Part shown: positions 8,831-15,997 of the stretch, piece by piece | How the letters are laid out: each line of letters starts with the position of its first letter | Numbering within the stretch: position 1 is the first letter of the stretch | Assembly (NCBI GenBank): GCA_964599915.1 | Contig: CAZRHR010000052.1 | Location: 1 to 20,349, forward strand | Source of the DNA: CAZRHR01 sp964599915 | GTDB lineage: Bacteria; Bacteroidota; Bacteroidia; CAIKAF01 | DNA: 20,349 bases | Direction: 5' to 3' | Made by a program: the position numbers and the translations under genes | The notes under the pieces: generated by a model | What the model saw: the letters and a program-made list of their open reading frames with translations, nothing else | The model's database searches: none | What the model was told of the DNA's origin: nothing

Positions 8831-8889
8831 CTAGCCCCGAAGGGGCGAAATACAATAAAAGGGCGCCATCCACTAGCCCCGAAGGGGCG
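8831..8889. repeat. Two copies of a 17-bp GC-rich hairpin repeat (REP-like)
   Basis: The 17-mer CTAGCCCCGAAGGGGCG occurs exactly at 8831-8847 and 8873-8889, a 42-bp spacing. Each copy holds a perfect 5-bp stem GCCCC / GGGGC with loop GAA (8834-8846 and 8876-8888). Short GC-rich palindromes between convergent genes resemble REP-like elements and could also act as transcription boundaries or mRNA-stabilising hairpins on both strands. The flanks are AT-rich, so the hairpins stand out strongly. Confidence 0.75.
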
Positions 8890-8941
8890 TTATATAATAT
8901 AGGGGCGTAATATAATATAGGGGCGTAATATAATATAGGGG
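8884..8941. repeat. 18-bp tandem repeat array, three full units
   Basis: Units of GGGGCGTAATATAATATA occupy 8884-8901 (one mismatch, T for A at unit base 8), 8902-8919 and 8920-8937 (the last two identical). A further GGGG follows at 8938-8941. The array overlaps the right arm of the second hairpin repeat and stops 7 bp short of the hutU stop codon. Unit length is a multiple of three, so the minus strand reads through it as repeated APILYY, but no gene is supported there. It is likely a slippage-prone intergenic array. Confidence 0.85.
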
Positions 8942-8947
8942 CCATCC

Positions 8948-10609
8948 TCACAACACCAACCCGTGTTTTTCCGCAGTAGCTTGAGCCAACGGATACCCCG
9001 CATCCGCATGCCGAATCACACCCATAGCTGGATCGTTATGCAAAACCCGAGACAACCTCCGGTCGGCGGCTTCACTACCATCTGCGACAATTACCATTCC
9101 AGCGTGGATGGAATAGCCCATGCCTACGCCACCACCATGGTGCAAACTCACCCAACTCGCGCCTCCGGCGGTATTAATCAATGCGTTTAATATTGGCCAA
9201 TCTGCCACCGCGTCGCTGCCATCTAACATGGCTTCGGTTTCTCTGTTGGGGCTGGCTACTGAACCTGTGTCCAAATGATCTCTACCAATAACAATGGGGG
9301 CCTTTAACTTGCCTTCGCGAACCAAACGGTTAAACTCCAAGCCCGCCTTTTCCCTTTCGCCTTGGCCAATCCAACAAATTCGGGCAGGCAAGCCTTGAAA
9401 AGCGATTTTTTCTTGTGCCATTTTGATCCAGCGATGTAAAGACGCATTTTCTGGGAAAAGTCGTAGCAAGGCTTCGTCCGTTACACGGATATCCTCTGGG
9501 TCACCGCTTAAAGCTACCCAACGGAAGGGGCCTTTGCCTTCACAAAACAAAGGACGAATAAAGGCGGGTACAAACCCGGGAAAGCGGAATGCATCTTTCA
9601 CTGCACGCTGGTCATGCGCTTGACCACGAAGATTATTACCATAATCAAATACTACCGACCCGCGCGATTGAAGGGTAAGCATCAATTGCACGTGATGAGC
9701 CATGGTATCTAAGGAGGCACTCACATACGCTTGTGGATTGGAGTCCCTTAACACATTGGCCTGCGCCACACTCATGCCTTCGGGAAAATAGCCCACCAAA
9801 GGATCATGGGCAGAGGTTTGGTCTGTAAGGGTATCCGGTGTGATATTGCGTGCAATGAGACGGGCCAATAAATCCACGGCATTGCAAGTAACCCCAATGG
9901 ACCAAGCTTTCCCGGCGGCTTTCATTTCCAACGCACGATCAATGGCGGCATCAATATCCGCGAATTTTTCATCCAGATATCTTGTTTCAATACGTTTGTC
10001 CATGCGCCACTCTTCCATTTCGGCTGCAAGACACACACCCTCATTCATGGTAATGGCCAAAGGCTGTGCACCACCCATGCCGCCTAAGCCGGCCGTCACA
10101 TTGAGGGTTCCTTTCAAAGTTCCGCCAAAATGTTGGCGGGCGCATTCTGCATATGTTTCAAATGTGCCTTGCACAATGCCTTGACTGCCGATATAAATCC
10201 AAGAGCCGGCCGTCATTTGGCCATACATCATCAGGCCCAGTTTATCTAGATGATCGAAATGCTCCCAATTGGCCCAATGGGGTACCAACATCGAATTGGA
10301 AATCAATACACGCGGTGCATCCGGATGAGAGCGTAAAATACCAACAGGTTTGCCCGATTGAATTAATAAGGTTTGGTCCTCCGTTAGCGATTTCAACGCT
10401 TCTACAATTTTTGCAAATGCCTCTGGGTTTCTGGCAGCTTTTCCACGTCCGCCGTATACAATCAGGTCTTCTGGGCGTTCCGCCACATCAGGATCCAAGT
10501 TATTGCAAAGCATACGTAAGACAGCTTCCTGCACCCAACCCTTGCAATGTAACGTAGTTCCGGTTGGCGTTTTTAAAGATGGGAGAGATAGCGTATTTTC
10601 CATGACCAT
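8948..10609 (-). CDS. hutU: Urocanate hydratase (urocanase)
   Basis: A 553-residue cytosolic enzyme that adds water to urocanate to give 4-imidazolone-5-propionate, the second step of histidine degradation, using tightly bound NAD+. Family hallmarks are visible: YGGRGKAARN (52-61), MTAGSWIYIGSQGIVQGT (132-149), the nucleotide-binding glycine cluster GLGGMGGAQP (174-183), FDYGNNLRGQA (321-331), the catalytic Cys412 in ARICWIGQG, and HHGGGVGMGYSIHAGMV near 490-506. The length matches the usual 550-560. The ATG at 10609 follows the stop of the DUF5522 gene directly; ATG 10603 is a minor alternative. No other hut genes (hutH, hutI, hutG) are in the window, so the pathway must be split or completed elsewhere. 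It shares a transcript with the small upstream gene. Confidence 0.97.
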   Translation of the reverse strand: MVMENTLSLPSLKTPTGTTLHCKGWVQEAVLRMLCNNLDPDVAERPEDLIVYGGRGKAARNPEAFAKIVEALKSLTEDQTLLIQSGKPVGILRSHPDAPRVLISNSMLVPHWANWEHFDHLDKLGLMMYGQMTAGSWIYIGSQGIVQGTFETYAECARQHFGGTLKGTLNVTAGLGGMGGAQPLAITMNEGVCLAAEMEEWRMDKRIETRYLDEKFADIDAAIDRALEMKAAGKAWSIGVTCNAVDLLARLIARNITPDTLTDQTSAHDPLVGYFPEGMSVAQANVLRDSNPQAYVSASLDTMAHHVQLMLTLQSRGSVVFDYGNNLRGQAHDQRAVKDAFRFPGFVPAFIRPLFCEGKGPFRWVALSGDPEDIRVTDEALLRLFPENASLHRWIKMAQEKIAFQGLPARICWIGQGEREKAGLEFNRLVREGKLKAPIVIGRDHLDTGSVASPNRETEAMLDGSDAVADWPILNALINTAGGASWVSLHHGGGVGMGYSIHAGMVIVADGSEAADRRLSRVLHNDPAMGVIRHADAGYPLAQATAEKHGLVL

Positions 10610-10801
10610 TTATTTTTTTGGGGCTGCAGAAGTTTTGCCTCCTTTTCGAAATCCATAGGGACAATGCCGGCATCCATTCTGGCAACAATAACCTCTTTTC
10701 AAATGATATTGTTCCGTAAAAACGAGATAACCTTCCGGCGAAGTATAATAATCTCCAGGTGCCAAAGGCGGGCGGCTATCATAAAAATCATCCGGATGCA
10801 T
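10610..10801 (-). CDS. DUF5522-family small Cys-rich protein
   Basis: A 63-residue cytosolic protein of the type annotated as DUF5522. It has an N-terminal acidic and aromatic stretch (DDFYDS), GYLVFTEQYHLKRGYCC, then the Cys/His cluster C39, C40, C44, H46, C47 (CCQNGCRHC) and a basic Lys-rich tail. The Cys spacing could hold a metal ion or Fe-S cluster, but no function is established as far as I know. Its stop codon (TAA, 10612-10610) abuts the hutU start with no gap, so the pair is almost certainly one operon with translational coupling. A good Bacteroidota promoter lies just upstream. Confidence 0.85.
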   Translation of the reverse strand: MHPDDFYDSRPPLAPGDYYTSPEGYLVFTEQYHLKRGYCCQNGCRHCPYGFRKGGKTSAAPKK

Positions 10802-10805
10802 GCTC

Positions 10806-10838
10806 CAAAATTACAACCCTACACCATGGTTTTCCAAA
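10806..10838 (-). promoter_or_regulatory. Bacteroidota-type promoter of the DUF5522-hutU operon
   Basis: On the minus strand a TTTG (-33 type, 10838-10835) is followed after 21 nt by TAATTTTG (-7 type, 10813-10806), an exact match to TAnnTTTG. The ATG of the DUF5522 gene begins 4 nt after the -7 element, so the transcript would be leaderless or nearly so. Confidence 0.55.
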
Positions 10839-10870
10839 TTTGCCGAAGGTTTTTCGGATGTTTGTATCCA

Positions 10871-11596
10871 ATGTTAACACATATTCTCTTTTGGACAGGT
10901 TTTTCCACCTTAGGAATACTGCCATGCCTAAGCGGTCAAAATCCCTTGGTACTTTGCGAAGGCAGCATGCAGCGCACGGTGAAAGACGGAAACATGGCCT
11001 CCGCTTGTACGTTGAATCAACTGCCACTTTCTCGAAACTTGTATGGATTAGGACCTGCAGATAGTCTTCAGGGAGAAATCACACTATTTGGAGGAAAAAT
11101 CTATCACACCACCGTTTCTGCAAACCTCAGCGAGCCTGTACCCATGACCAAGCACCACACCATGGCCGCCTTTTTTGTGTATAGTGAGGTCGCCAGATGG
11201 CAGAAAAAAAGAACGGTGAGGTCTATTCGCTCTTTAAGTGCATTAGCCGATTCCATTGCACAATGGGCACCGTTCTATGGTCTAGACCCCTTGCAACCCA
11301 TTCCCTTTCGGGTAAAAGGAAAAGTAAAAAAAATCCGATGGCATGTACTGAAAAAAACGCCCATTCAAGCGCCACATCATCCAGAAGTGCATAAGTCCAG
11401 CAAATTTTTCTTTGAACAAGCCAATAGGCATTTAGATTTCGTTGGTTTTTTTGCTGTAGACAAAGGGGGCATTTATACCCATCATGGTGCCCGCATTCAC
11501 ATGCATTTGGTGGACCGAAAAAAGGGAACAACCGGACATGTGGATGAGGCTTCATGGGAAAAAATGGAACTGTATTTTCCCGTCCCAATACAATGA
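10871..11596 (+). CDS. Predicted exported alpha-acetolactate decarboxylase-family protein
   Basis: With the start at ATG 10871 the protein has 241 residues and a compact signal peptide (MLTHILFWTGF to CLSGQ, about 1-23). ATG 10826 (256 residues) is possible, but it gives a Pro-containing N-region and crowds the divergent promoter. Features match acetolactate decarboxylase, which converts acetolactate to acetoin: GLGPADSLQGEI (Glu69) and FGGKIYH, an Arg in IPFRVKGK (Arg147), and the zinc site H210-M-H212 followed by H223 in GHVDE. Family length is 230-260. The gene is divergent from DUF5522-hutU and 112 bp before selO. Export would put the enzyme in the periplasm or outside the cell. Assignment rests on motifs, so family is fairly sure and exact substrate less so. 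Confidence 0.72.
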   Translation: MLTHILFWTGFSTLGILPCLSGQNPLVLCEGSMQRTVKDGNMASACTLNQLPLSRNLYGLGPADSLQGEITLFGGKIYHTTVSANLSEPVPMTKHHTMAAFFVYSEVARWQKKRTVRSIRSLSALADSIAQWAPFYGLDPLQPIPFRVKGKVKKIRWHVLKKTPIQAPHHPEVHKSSKFFFEQANRHLDFVGFFAVDKGGIYTHHGARIHMHLVDRKKGTTGHVDEASWEKMELYFPVPIQ

Positions 11597-11662
11597 TGCG
11601 TAAAAAACGAATGTAAATGGTTCGCTTTTACACGTAACCATGGGAAGTTAACGGCCCTCCAC

Positions 11663-11690
11663 TTGATGCCCGTTTACTTTCTTAATTTTG
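11663..11690 (+). promoter_or_regulatory. Bacteroidota-type promoter of selO
   Basis: TTG at 11663-11665 is separated by 17 nt from TAATTTTG at 11683-11690, an exact TAnnTTTG element. The selO ATG at 11709 lies 18 nt downstream, leaving a very short leader. It supports ATG 11709 as the start rather than the TTG at 11688, which lies inside the promoter. Confidence 0.55.
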
Positions 11691-11708
11691 ACCTCCAAGT
11701 ATTCTCCC

Positions 11709-13127
11709 ATGGCTTTCCCAGAACTCCCCCTCACCTATTCTTACCTTAGCTTACCACAAGCCTTTTATCATAAACAATCACCAGAGGCGTCCTTTTCACC
11801 GGACCTTGTGGTTTGGAACCAAGCCTTATGTGACCAAATAAATTTGCCCTTACGTCATTGGTCCAAAGAACAACGTACACAGTTTTTGGGTGGTCAGATT
11901 TTACCCCAAGGCGTTCATCCATTTGCTCAGGCTTACGCAGGCCACCAGTTCGGACACTTTGCCATGTTAGGTGATGGGCGCGCCCTCATGTTGGGAGAAT
12001 GGAAAACACCTGAGGGAACTTTGTTGGATTTGCAGTGGAAAGGTTCCGGAAAAACACCATTTAGTCGCCGAGGCGATGGCAAAGCCACTTTAGCTCCCAT
12101 GCTGCGGGAGTATTTAATCAGTGAGGCCATGTATGCTTTGGGAATTCCTACCACCCGAAGTTTGGCCGTATTAACCACAGGGGAAAAGATTCAACGAGAA
12201 ACGGAACTTCCCGGCGCCATGCTGGTCCGCGCAGCCAAGACCCATATTCGCTTTGGAACGTTTGAATGGGCAAGGAACCTAAGGCCAGAAGAAGATTTGC
12301 CCGTCCTTTTTCACTACACCGCTCAGCGCCTTTGTCCCGAAGCACTATCCACAGAAAACCCTGCCCTTTACTTTTTTGAAAAGCTCATGGACCAACACTT
12401 GGATTTGGTGGCGCAATGGATGCGGGTCGGCTTCATTCATGGCGTCATGAATACCGACAACATGAGCCTTGCGGGAGAAACCATAGATTATGGGCCTTGT
12501 GCCTTCATGAACCGCTACCATCCACAAACGGTGTATAGTTACATTGACGAGGATGGCCGGTATGCTTTCGGACAGCAGCCCCACGTGCTACGCTGGAACT
12601 TTGGCGTTTTAGCAGGAGCTATGCTGCCTTTGTTTCATAAAAATCACGCCATATCCAGAGATTTAGTCATTCAGGTTTTAGAAACTTTTTCGGCGAAATG
12701 GAAAAATAGATGGATAAAAATGATGGAAGCAAAATTGGGATTACGAGAGGGCATGCGTGAAAATGAAACACTCATTGAGGATGTATTGAAATGGATGGAA
12801 AAAACGGGAGCTGATTATACCGAAACCTTTCACCAATTGAGCGAAGATAAGGTGCCACAATGGGTGCCTGAGCATTGGGAGCTCAAATGGTGTGAGGTTC
12901 GCCTCCCGGATGCCTTGGAGCGCATGAAAAAGGTAAATCCAATCCACATTCCAAGAAATCATTGGGTAGAAGAGGCATTGGATGAAGCAACTGCCGGCCG
13001 ATGGGAAAAATGGCAAGAGCTATTGGATTTGGTCACACATCCTTATGACCGCAGTAAAAGTCCAAGAGGAAACATTTGGCCGGAGCATGATTGGCAACAA
13101 GGATTTCATACTTTTTGTGGTACTTGA
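11709..13127 (+). CDS. selO: SelO/YdiU-family protein adenylyltransferase (pseudokinase AMPylator)
   Basis: A 472-residue protein from ATG 11709. SelO is a kinase-fold enzyme that binds ATP in flipped orientation and transfers AMP to Ser, Thr or Tyr of target proteins, linked to redox stress. Visible family motifs are PFAQAYAGHQFGHFAMLGDG (about 71-90), the nucleotide-binding Lys in WKGSGKTPFSRRGDG (about 110-124), REYLISEAMYALGIPTTRSL (about 133-152), and the catalytic/metal segments HGVMNTDNMSL (Asp250, Asn251) and IDYGPCAFM (Asp260). The C-terminus ends FCGT with a cysteine where eukaryotic forms carry a C-terminal selenocysteine motif. Its own promoter precedes it and a hairpin follows, so it may be transcribed separately from the transporter genes. 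Confidence 0.95.
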   Translation: MAFPELPLTYSYLSLPQAFYHKQSPEASFSPDLVVWNQALCDQINLPLRHWSKEQRTQFLGGQILPQGVHPFAQAYAGHQFGHFAMLGDGRALMLGEWKTPEGTLLDLQWKGSGKTPFSRRGDGKATLAPMLREYLISEAMYALGIPTTRSLAVLTTGEKIQRETELPGAMLVRAAKTHIRFGTFEWARNLRPEEDLPVLFHYTAQRLCPEALSTENPALYFFEKLMDQHLDLVAQWMRVGFIHGVMNTDNMSLAGETIDYGPCAFMNRYHPQTVYSYIDEDGRYAFGQQPHVLRWNFGVLAGAMLPLFHKNHAISRDLVIQVLETFSAKWKNRWIKMMEAKLGLREGMRENETLIEDVLKWMEKTGADYTETFHQLSEDKVPQWVPEHWELKWCEVRLPDALERMKKVNPIHIPRNHWVEEALDEATAGRWEKWQELLDLVTHPYDRSKSPRGNIWPEHDWQQGFHTFCGT

Positions 13128-13141
13128 TGACATGAAATCCC

Positions 13142-13173
13142 CCATGAGCCCACCGATTTTCGGAGGCACATGG
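13142..13173. terminator. Imperfect hairpin between selO and the transporter gene
   Basis: A three-part stem: CCATG (13142-13146) with CATGG (13169-13173), GCC (13148-13150) with GGC (13165-13167), and CCGA (13153-13156) with TCGG (13160-13163), closing loop TTT. It lies 14 bp after the selO stop and 39 bp before the transporter start. It is followed by A7, not a T-tract, so it is not a classical intrinsic terminator; an mRNA processing or stability element is possible. Confidence 0.35.
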
Positions 13174-13212
13174 AAAAAAAACTTATTTTAGCCCGTAATC
13201 TGAGGTAAAATT

Positions 13213-15183
13213 ATGGCACAAAGCAGTGAACGCTGGGGAACACGGGTAGGATTGATATTGGCCATGGCAGGAAATGCTGTGGGCTTAGGTAATTTTTTGA
13301 GGTTTCCTGTGCAAGCAGTACAAAATGGCGGAGGAGCCTTTGTCATTCCTTATTTAATTTGTTTTGTGCTCATGGGGATTCCCCTACTTTGGATGGAATG
13401 GGGCATGGGACGCGCAGGCGGAAGACTCGGGAACCATTCCACGCCCTTTATTTTCGATACCATGGGAAAAGCCCGGTTTTGGAAATATTTTGGCGTATTT
13501 GGCATTTTCACCAACATTGCTGTGGCCTCCTATTATTGCTACATCGAGTCGTGGACCATGTCTTATATGTACCATGCCATCATAGGGACTTTTGATGGAC
13601 AATCGATGGCAGAAGTGTCAAGTTTTTTTGCCAAATATTTAGATGTAAACCACAGTACATCAGGGATTCCCTATGAGGCGGTGGTTTTTTACATTGGATG
13701 TTTATTATTGAACACCTACATCCTGAGTAAAGGATTATCGGGGGTTGAAAAAGTCGCCAAAATTGGGGTGCCGGCCCTCATCTTATTCGGTGCCTTTTTG
13801 GCCATCAAAAGTTTGACTTTGGGAACCAGCGCAGCTACACCCGCCTTTCCAGATGCCAATGCTTGGGATGGTATTAATTTTCTTTGGACCCCTCAATTCG
13901 ACTCCTTATCCAATCCAAAAGTTTGGCTTGCGGCGGCTGGACAAATCTTTTTCACCCTTTCGCTGGGCATGGGTACTATCCACTGCTATGCCAGCTATGT
14001 GCGTTCAAAAGAAGACATCGCCTTAAATGCCACCACAGCAGGTTTTGCGAATGAATTTGTAGAAGTGGTTTTAGGAAGTCTTATTGTGGTGCCGATTGCT
14101 GCTGGTTATCTCGGTATCGATTGGGTCATTGACAATGCAGGATTTGGAATGGCTTTTCAAACCATGCCCTATTTGTTTGAACAATGGGGTACTGTTTTAT
14201 CCGCAGTGGCAGGATTAGCTTGGTTTGGATTATTGTTTTTTGCTGGCATTACTTCGTCGCTGGCCATGGGTACGCCTTGGATGGGATTTGCGAAAGATGA
14301 ATTTGGCTTACCGCATAAAACAGCCGCTTGGACCTTTGGACTTATCGTGCTCATATTTGGATTGCCCACCGTGCTTGGATATGTAGTCGCCTACGAAGAA
14401 GGCCAAATTTCTTTTCTCGCCCAACCCATCTTTGATGAATATGATTATTGGGCAGGAACAGTTAGTCTTGTAGTTTTTGCTTTAGCTGAAGCGATTTTAT
14501 TTTCGTGGGTTTTTGGGATTCATAATGGGTGGAAAGAAATCAATACTGGCGCAGATATCAAGATTCCAAGTATTTTCAAATGGATCATGAAGTATGTAAC
14601 GCCATTGATGCTATTGATTGTTTTTTTAGGCGCACTCATCACGCCTCCTACGCTTAAGGAATTACGCATTCATGCCAATGTTTCGGGCAACGATTCCATT
14701 GAAAATCGCTTGACAGCCAATGGATTCGGACAAATCCAACGAACAGAAAATGGACTTCGGGCAGAAATGACCAAAGATGCCTATGCGATTCAGTTTGGCT
14801 CCATCAAAACCTTCAAAACATTCATGGCATCGCAGGGATTTTCCACCAATGATTACGCATTGAGCGACTTTCAAGACTGGGGAAAAGAATTCAGCCAATT
14901 ATTCCGTGGAGAGGGATGGACATTAGATGGTGAATCACTTATTCACAAGCTCAGAAATAAAAGCCTAAATGACAAAATTACTAGGATTAAAAAAGAAGCA
15001 GAAGCACCAGGATTGAACGAAACAGCGCGTATGAAACTGGAAAAACAAATCCTGCTTTTGGAGGAACAGCGCATGCTAACCAACATTGGCCGTACCTTAT
15101 TGCTCATTTTATTTCTTGGATTGAGCTTTTTAGTTTACCTAGCTTATCGGAAAAGACTTCGTTCCTCAAATCGACTTGCATGA
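13213..15183 (+). CDS. Neurotransmitter:sodium symporter (NSS/SNF family) amino-acid transporter with extra hydrophilic segment
   Basis: A 656-residue inner-membrane Na+-coupled amino-acid transporter of the LeuT fold. The first helix carries the family signature GNAVGLGNFLRFP (20-32) with unwound substrate/Na+ site residues, then NGGGAFVIPYL (38-48) and MGIPLLWMEWGMGR (54-67). About eleven helices run to residue 480. A polar segment of some 144 residues (481-624) rich in Lys/Glu follows, then one last helix (about 625-648) and a basic tail. LeuT-type members are near 510, so this insertion accounts for the extra length. GAGG at 13202-13205, 7 nt before the ATG, is a plausible ribosome site. 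The small subunit gene overlaps its stop. The transported amino acid cannot be read from sequence. Confidence 0.92.
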   Translation: MAQSSERWGTRVGLILAMAGNAVGLGNFLRFPVQAVQNGGGAFVIPYLICFVLMGIPLLWMEWGMGRAGGRLGNHSTPFIFDTMGKARFWKYFGVFGIFTNIAVASYYCYIESWTMSYMYHAIIGTFDGQSMAEVSSFFAKYLDVNHSTSGIPYEAVVFYIGCLLLNTYILSKGLSGVEKVAKIGVPALILFGAFLAIKSLTLGTSAATPAFPDANAWDGINFLWTPQFDSLSNPKVWLAAAGQIFFTLSLGMGTIHCYASYVRSKEDIALNATTAGFANEFVEVVLGSLIVVPIAAGYLGIDWVIDNAGFGMAFQTMPYLFEQWGTVLSAVAGLAWFGLLFFAGITSSLAMGTPWMGFAKDEFGLPHKTAAWTFGLIVLIFGLPTVLGYVVAYEEGQISFLAQPIFDEYDYWAGTVSLVVFALAEAILFSWVFGIHNGWKEINTGADIKIPSIFKWIMKYVTPLMLLIVFLGALITPPTLKELRIHANVSGNDSIENRLTANGFGQIQRTENGLRAEMTKDAYAIQFGSIKTFKTFMASQGFSTNDYALSDFQDWGKEFSQLFRGEGWTLDGESLIHKLRNKSLNDKITRIKKEAEAPGLNETARMKLEKQILLLEEQRMLTNIGRTLLLILFLGLSFLVYLAYRKRLRSSNRLA

Positions 15184-15308
15184 ATACCTCGGCATTAATT
15201 ACCATGCTTTGCACACATTCTATTGTGGCAGGGTGCACCATTTACTTTTTCATGAAGGTATTGAAGAAAGGACCTTCGGATACGACAGACCAAGAAAAAA
15301 ATGATTGA
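15180..15308 (+). CDS. MetS-like small subunit of NSS transporter (42 residues)
   Basis: A very short gene whose ATG (15180-15182) overlaps the transporter's TGA (ATGA), the classic sign of translational coupling. The product MNTSALITML... has one membrane segment (about 5-25, IVAGCTIYFFMKVL) and a polar tail (GPSDTTDQEKND). MetS-type peptides are single-helix partners encoded directly downstream of NSS transporters (MetP/MetS of Corynebacterium is the model), and the MNTSAxI start is typical of them. It ends 2 bp before the FAH gene's ATG. Size, position and topology make the assignment good; its need for transport here is inference. Confidence 0.75.
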   Translation: MNTSALITMLCTHSIVAGCTIYFFMKVLKKGPSDTTDQEKND

Positions 15309-15310
15309 CC

Positions 15311-15922
15311 ATGAAAATCATTTGTGTAGGCAGAAATTACGCCCTTCATGCTAAGGAATTAGGTAATGCCATCCCTAAGGATCCGGTGATTTTTCTTAAG
15401 CCCGATTCAGCCGTTTTACAAAACAGACACCCATTTGTTATTCCGCCATTTTCGCAGGATGTGCACCATGAATTGGAGGTGGTTGTAAGAATTTCAAGAT
15501 TAGGGCGACACATAGACCCATCCTTTTCACATCGGTATTATGATGCCCTGTCGGTGGGCATTGATTTTACCGCTCGTGACCTGCAAGAAAAACTGAAAAA
15601 AGAAGGGTTACCTTGGGAAAAAAGTAAAGGATTTGATGGAAGCGCTGTAATAGGAACATGGATTTCCAAATCCGAATTTCCTTCAGTAAATAATTTGTCA
15701 TTTCATCTTTTGAAAAACCAAGCCAAAGTCCAAGAAGGTTCAACCCGTGACATGTTGTTTGGAATCGATGAATTGGTGGCCTACGTGAGTACGTTTTTCA
15801 CGTTAAAGAAAGGTGATGTCATTTTTACAGGTACCCCAGCAGGTGTAGCTAAGGTAGAAAGTGGAGATATACTTGAAGGTTTTTTGGAAAACCAGCTTTG
15901 CTTCAAATGTAAAGTGAAGTAA
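15311..15922 (+). CDS. Fumarylacetoacetate hydrolase (FAH)-family protein, FAHD1-like
   Basis: A 203-residue single-domain FAH-fold enzyme from ATG 15311; TTG 15305 would overlap the MetS-like stop and is less likely. It starts MKIICVGRNYALHAKELGN, the usual opening of short FAHD1-type proteins, which hydrolyse acylpyruvates or decarboxylate oxaloacetate with Mg2+ or Mn2+. The metal ligands are visible: E54 and E56 in HHELEVVV and D85 in GIDFTARD. WEKSKGFDG (102-110) gives the catalytic Lys region and FTGTPAGV (172-179) the C-terminal glycine turn. It forms a tight operon with the symporter and small subunit, hinting that it handles a carbon product of the imported amino acid, though this is only context. 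Exact substrate is undecided. Confidence 0.9.
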   Translation: MKIICVGRNYALHAKELGNAIPKDPVIFLKPDSAVLQNRHPFVIPPFSQDVHHELEVVVRISRLGRHIDPSFSHRYYDALSVGIDFTARDLQEKLKKEGLPWEKSKGFDGSAVIGTWISKSEFPSVNNLSFHLLKNQAKVQEGSTRDMLFGIDELVAYVSTFFTLKKGDVIFTGTPAGVAKVESGDILEGFLENQLCFKCKVK

Positions 15923-15965
15923 ACTTTTGCATAAAAAAATACTATTGTCAACATAAAATATGAAG

Positions 15966-15989
15966 GTAAACCATTAAAAAATGGTTAAC
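15966..15989. promoter_or_regulatory. Palindromic operator candidate overlapping the regulator promoter
   Basis: GTAAACCATT (15966-15975) and AATGGTTAAC (15980-15989) form an inverted repeat with 9 of 10 positions matching across an AAAA spacer. It ends 8 bp before the HMA-AraC start codon and overlaps the -7 element at 15986-15993. It is a natural candidate for autoregulation. Confidence 0.45.
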
Positions 15990-15993
15990 TTTG
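15986..15993 (+). promoter_or_regulatory. -7 promoter element of the HMA-AraC gene
   Basis: TAACTTTG is an exact TAnnTTTG match whose last base is 4 nt from the ATG at 15998. No TTG is found 17-23 nt upstream, so the promoter may depend on an activator. A leaderless transcript is implied. Confidence 0.4.
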
Positions 15994-15997
15994 ATTT

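Noticed and set aside
8884..8941. Possible CRISPR array
   Set aside because: The 18-bp units are directly adjacent with no spacers between them and no cas genes are present.
8742..8951. Minus-strand 69-codon frame with repeated APILYY, overlapping the hutU stop
   Set aside because: It starts with GTG, and its periodic sequence is simply the in-frame reading of the 18-bp tandem repeat and the hairpin repeats. No domain or export signal is present.
10153..10557. Long plus-strand frames opposite hutU (also 9840-10184)
   Set aside because: They lie wholly antisense to a clear urocanase with all motifs, and their translations look like shadow frames.
10664..10870. Extended N-terminus of the acetolactate decarboxylase-like gene
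   Set aside because: This part overlaps the DUF5522 gene and its promoter on the other strand and would bury the signal peptide 70 residues inside.
11688..11708. TTG start for selO
   Set aside because: The TTG is part of the TAATTTTG promoter element; ATG 11709 starts right before the conserved region.
12982..13191. Plus-strand frame across the selO end
   Set aside because: It is out of frame with selO, has no RBS or domain, and ends in the hairpin spacer.
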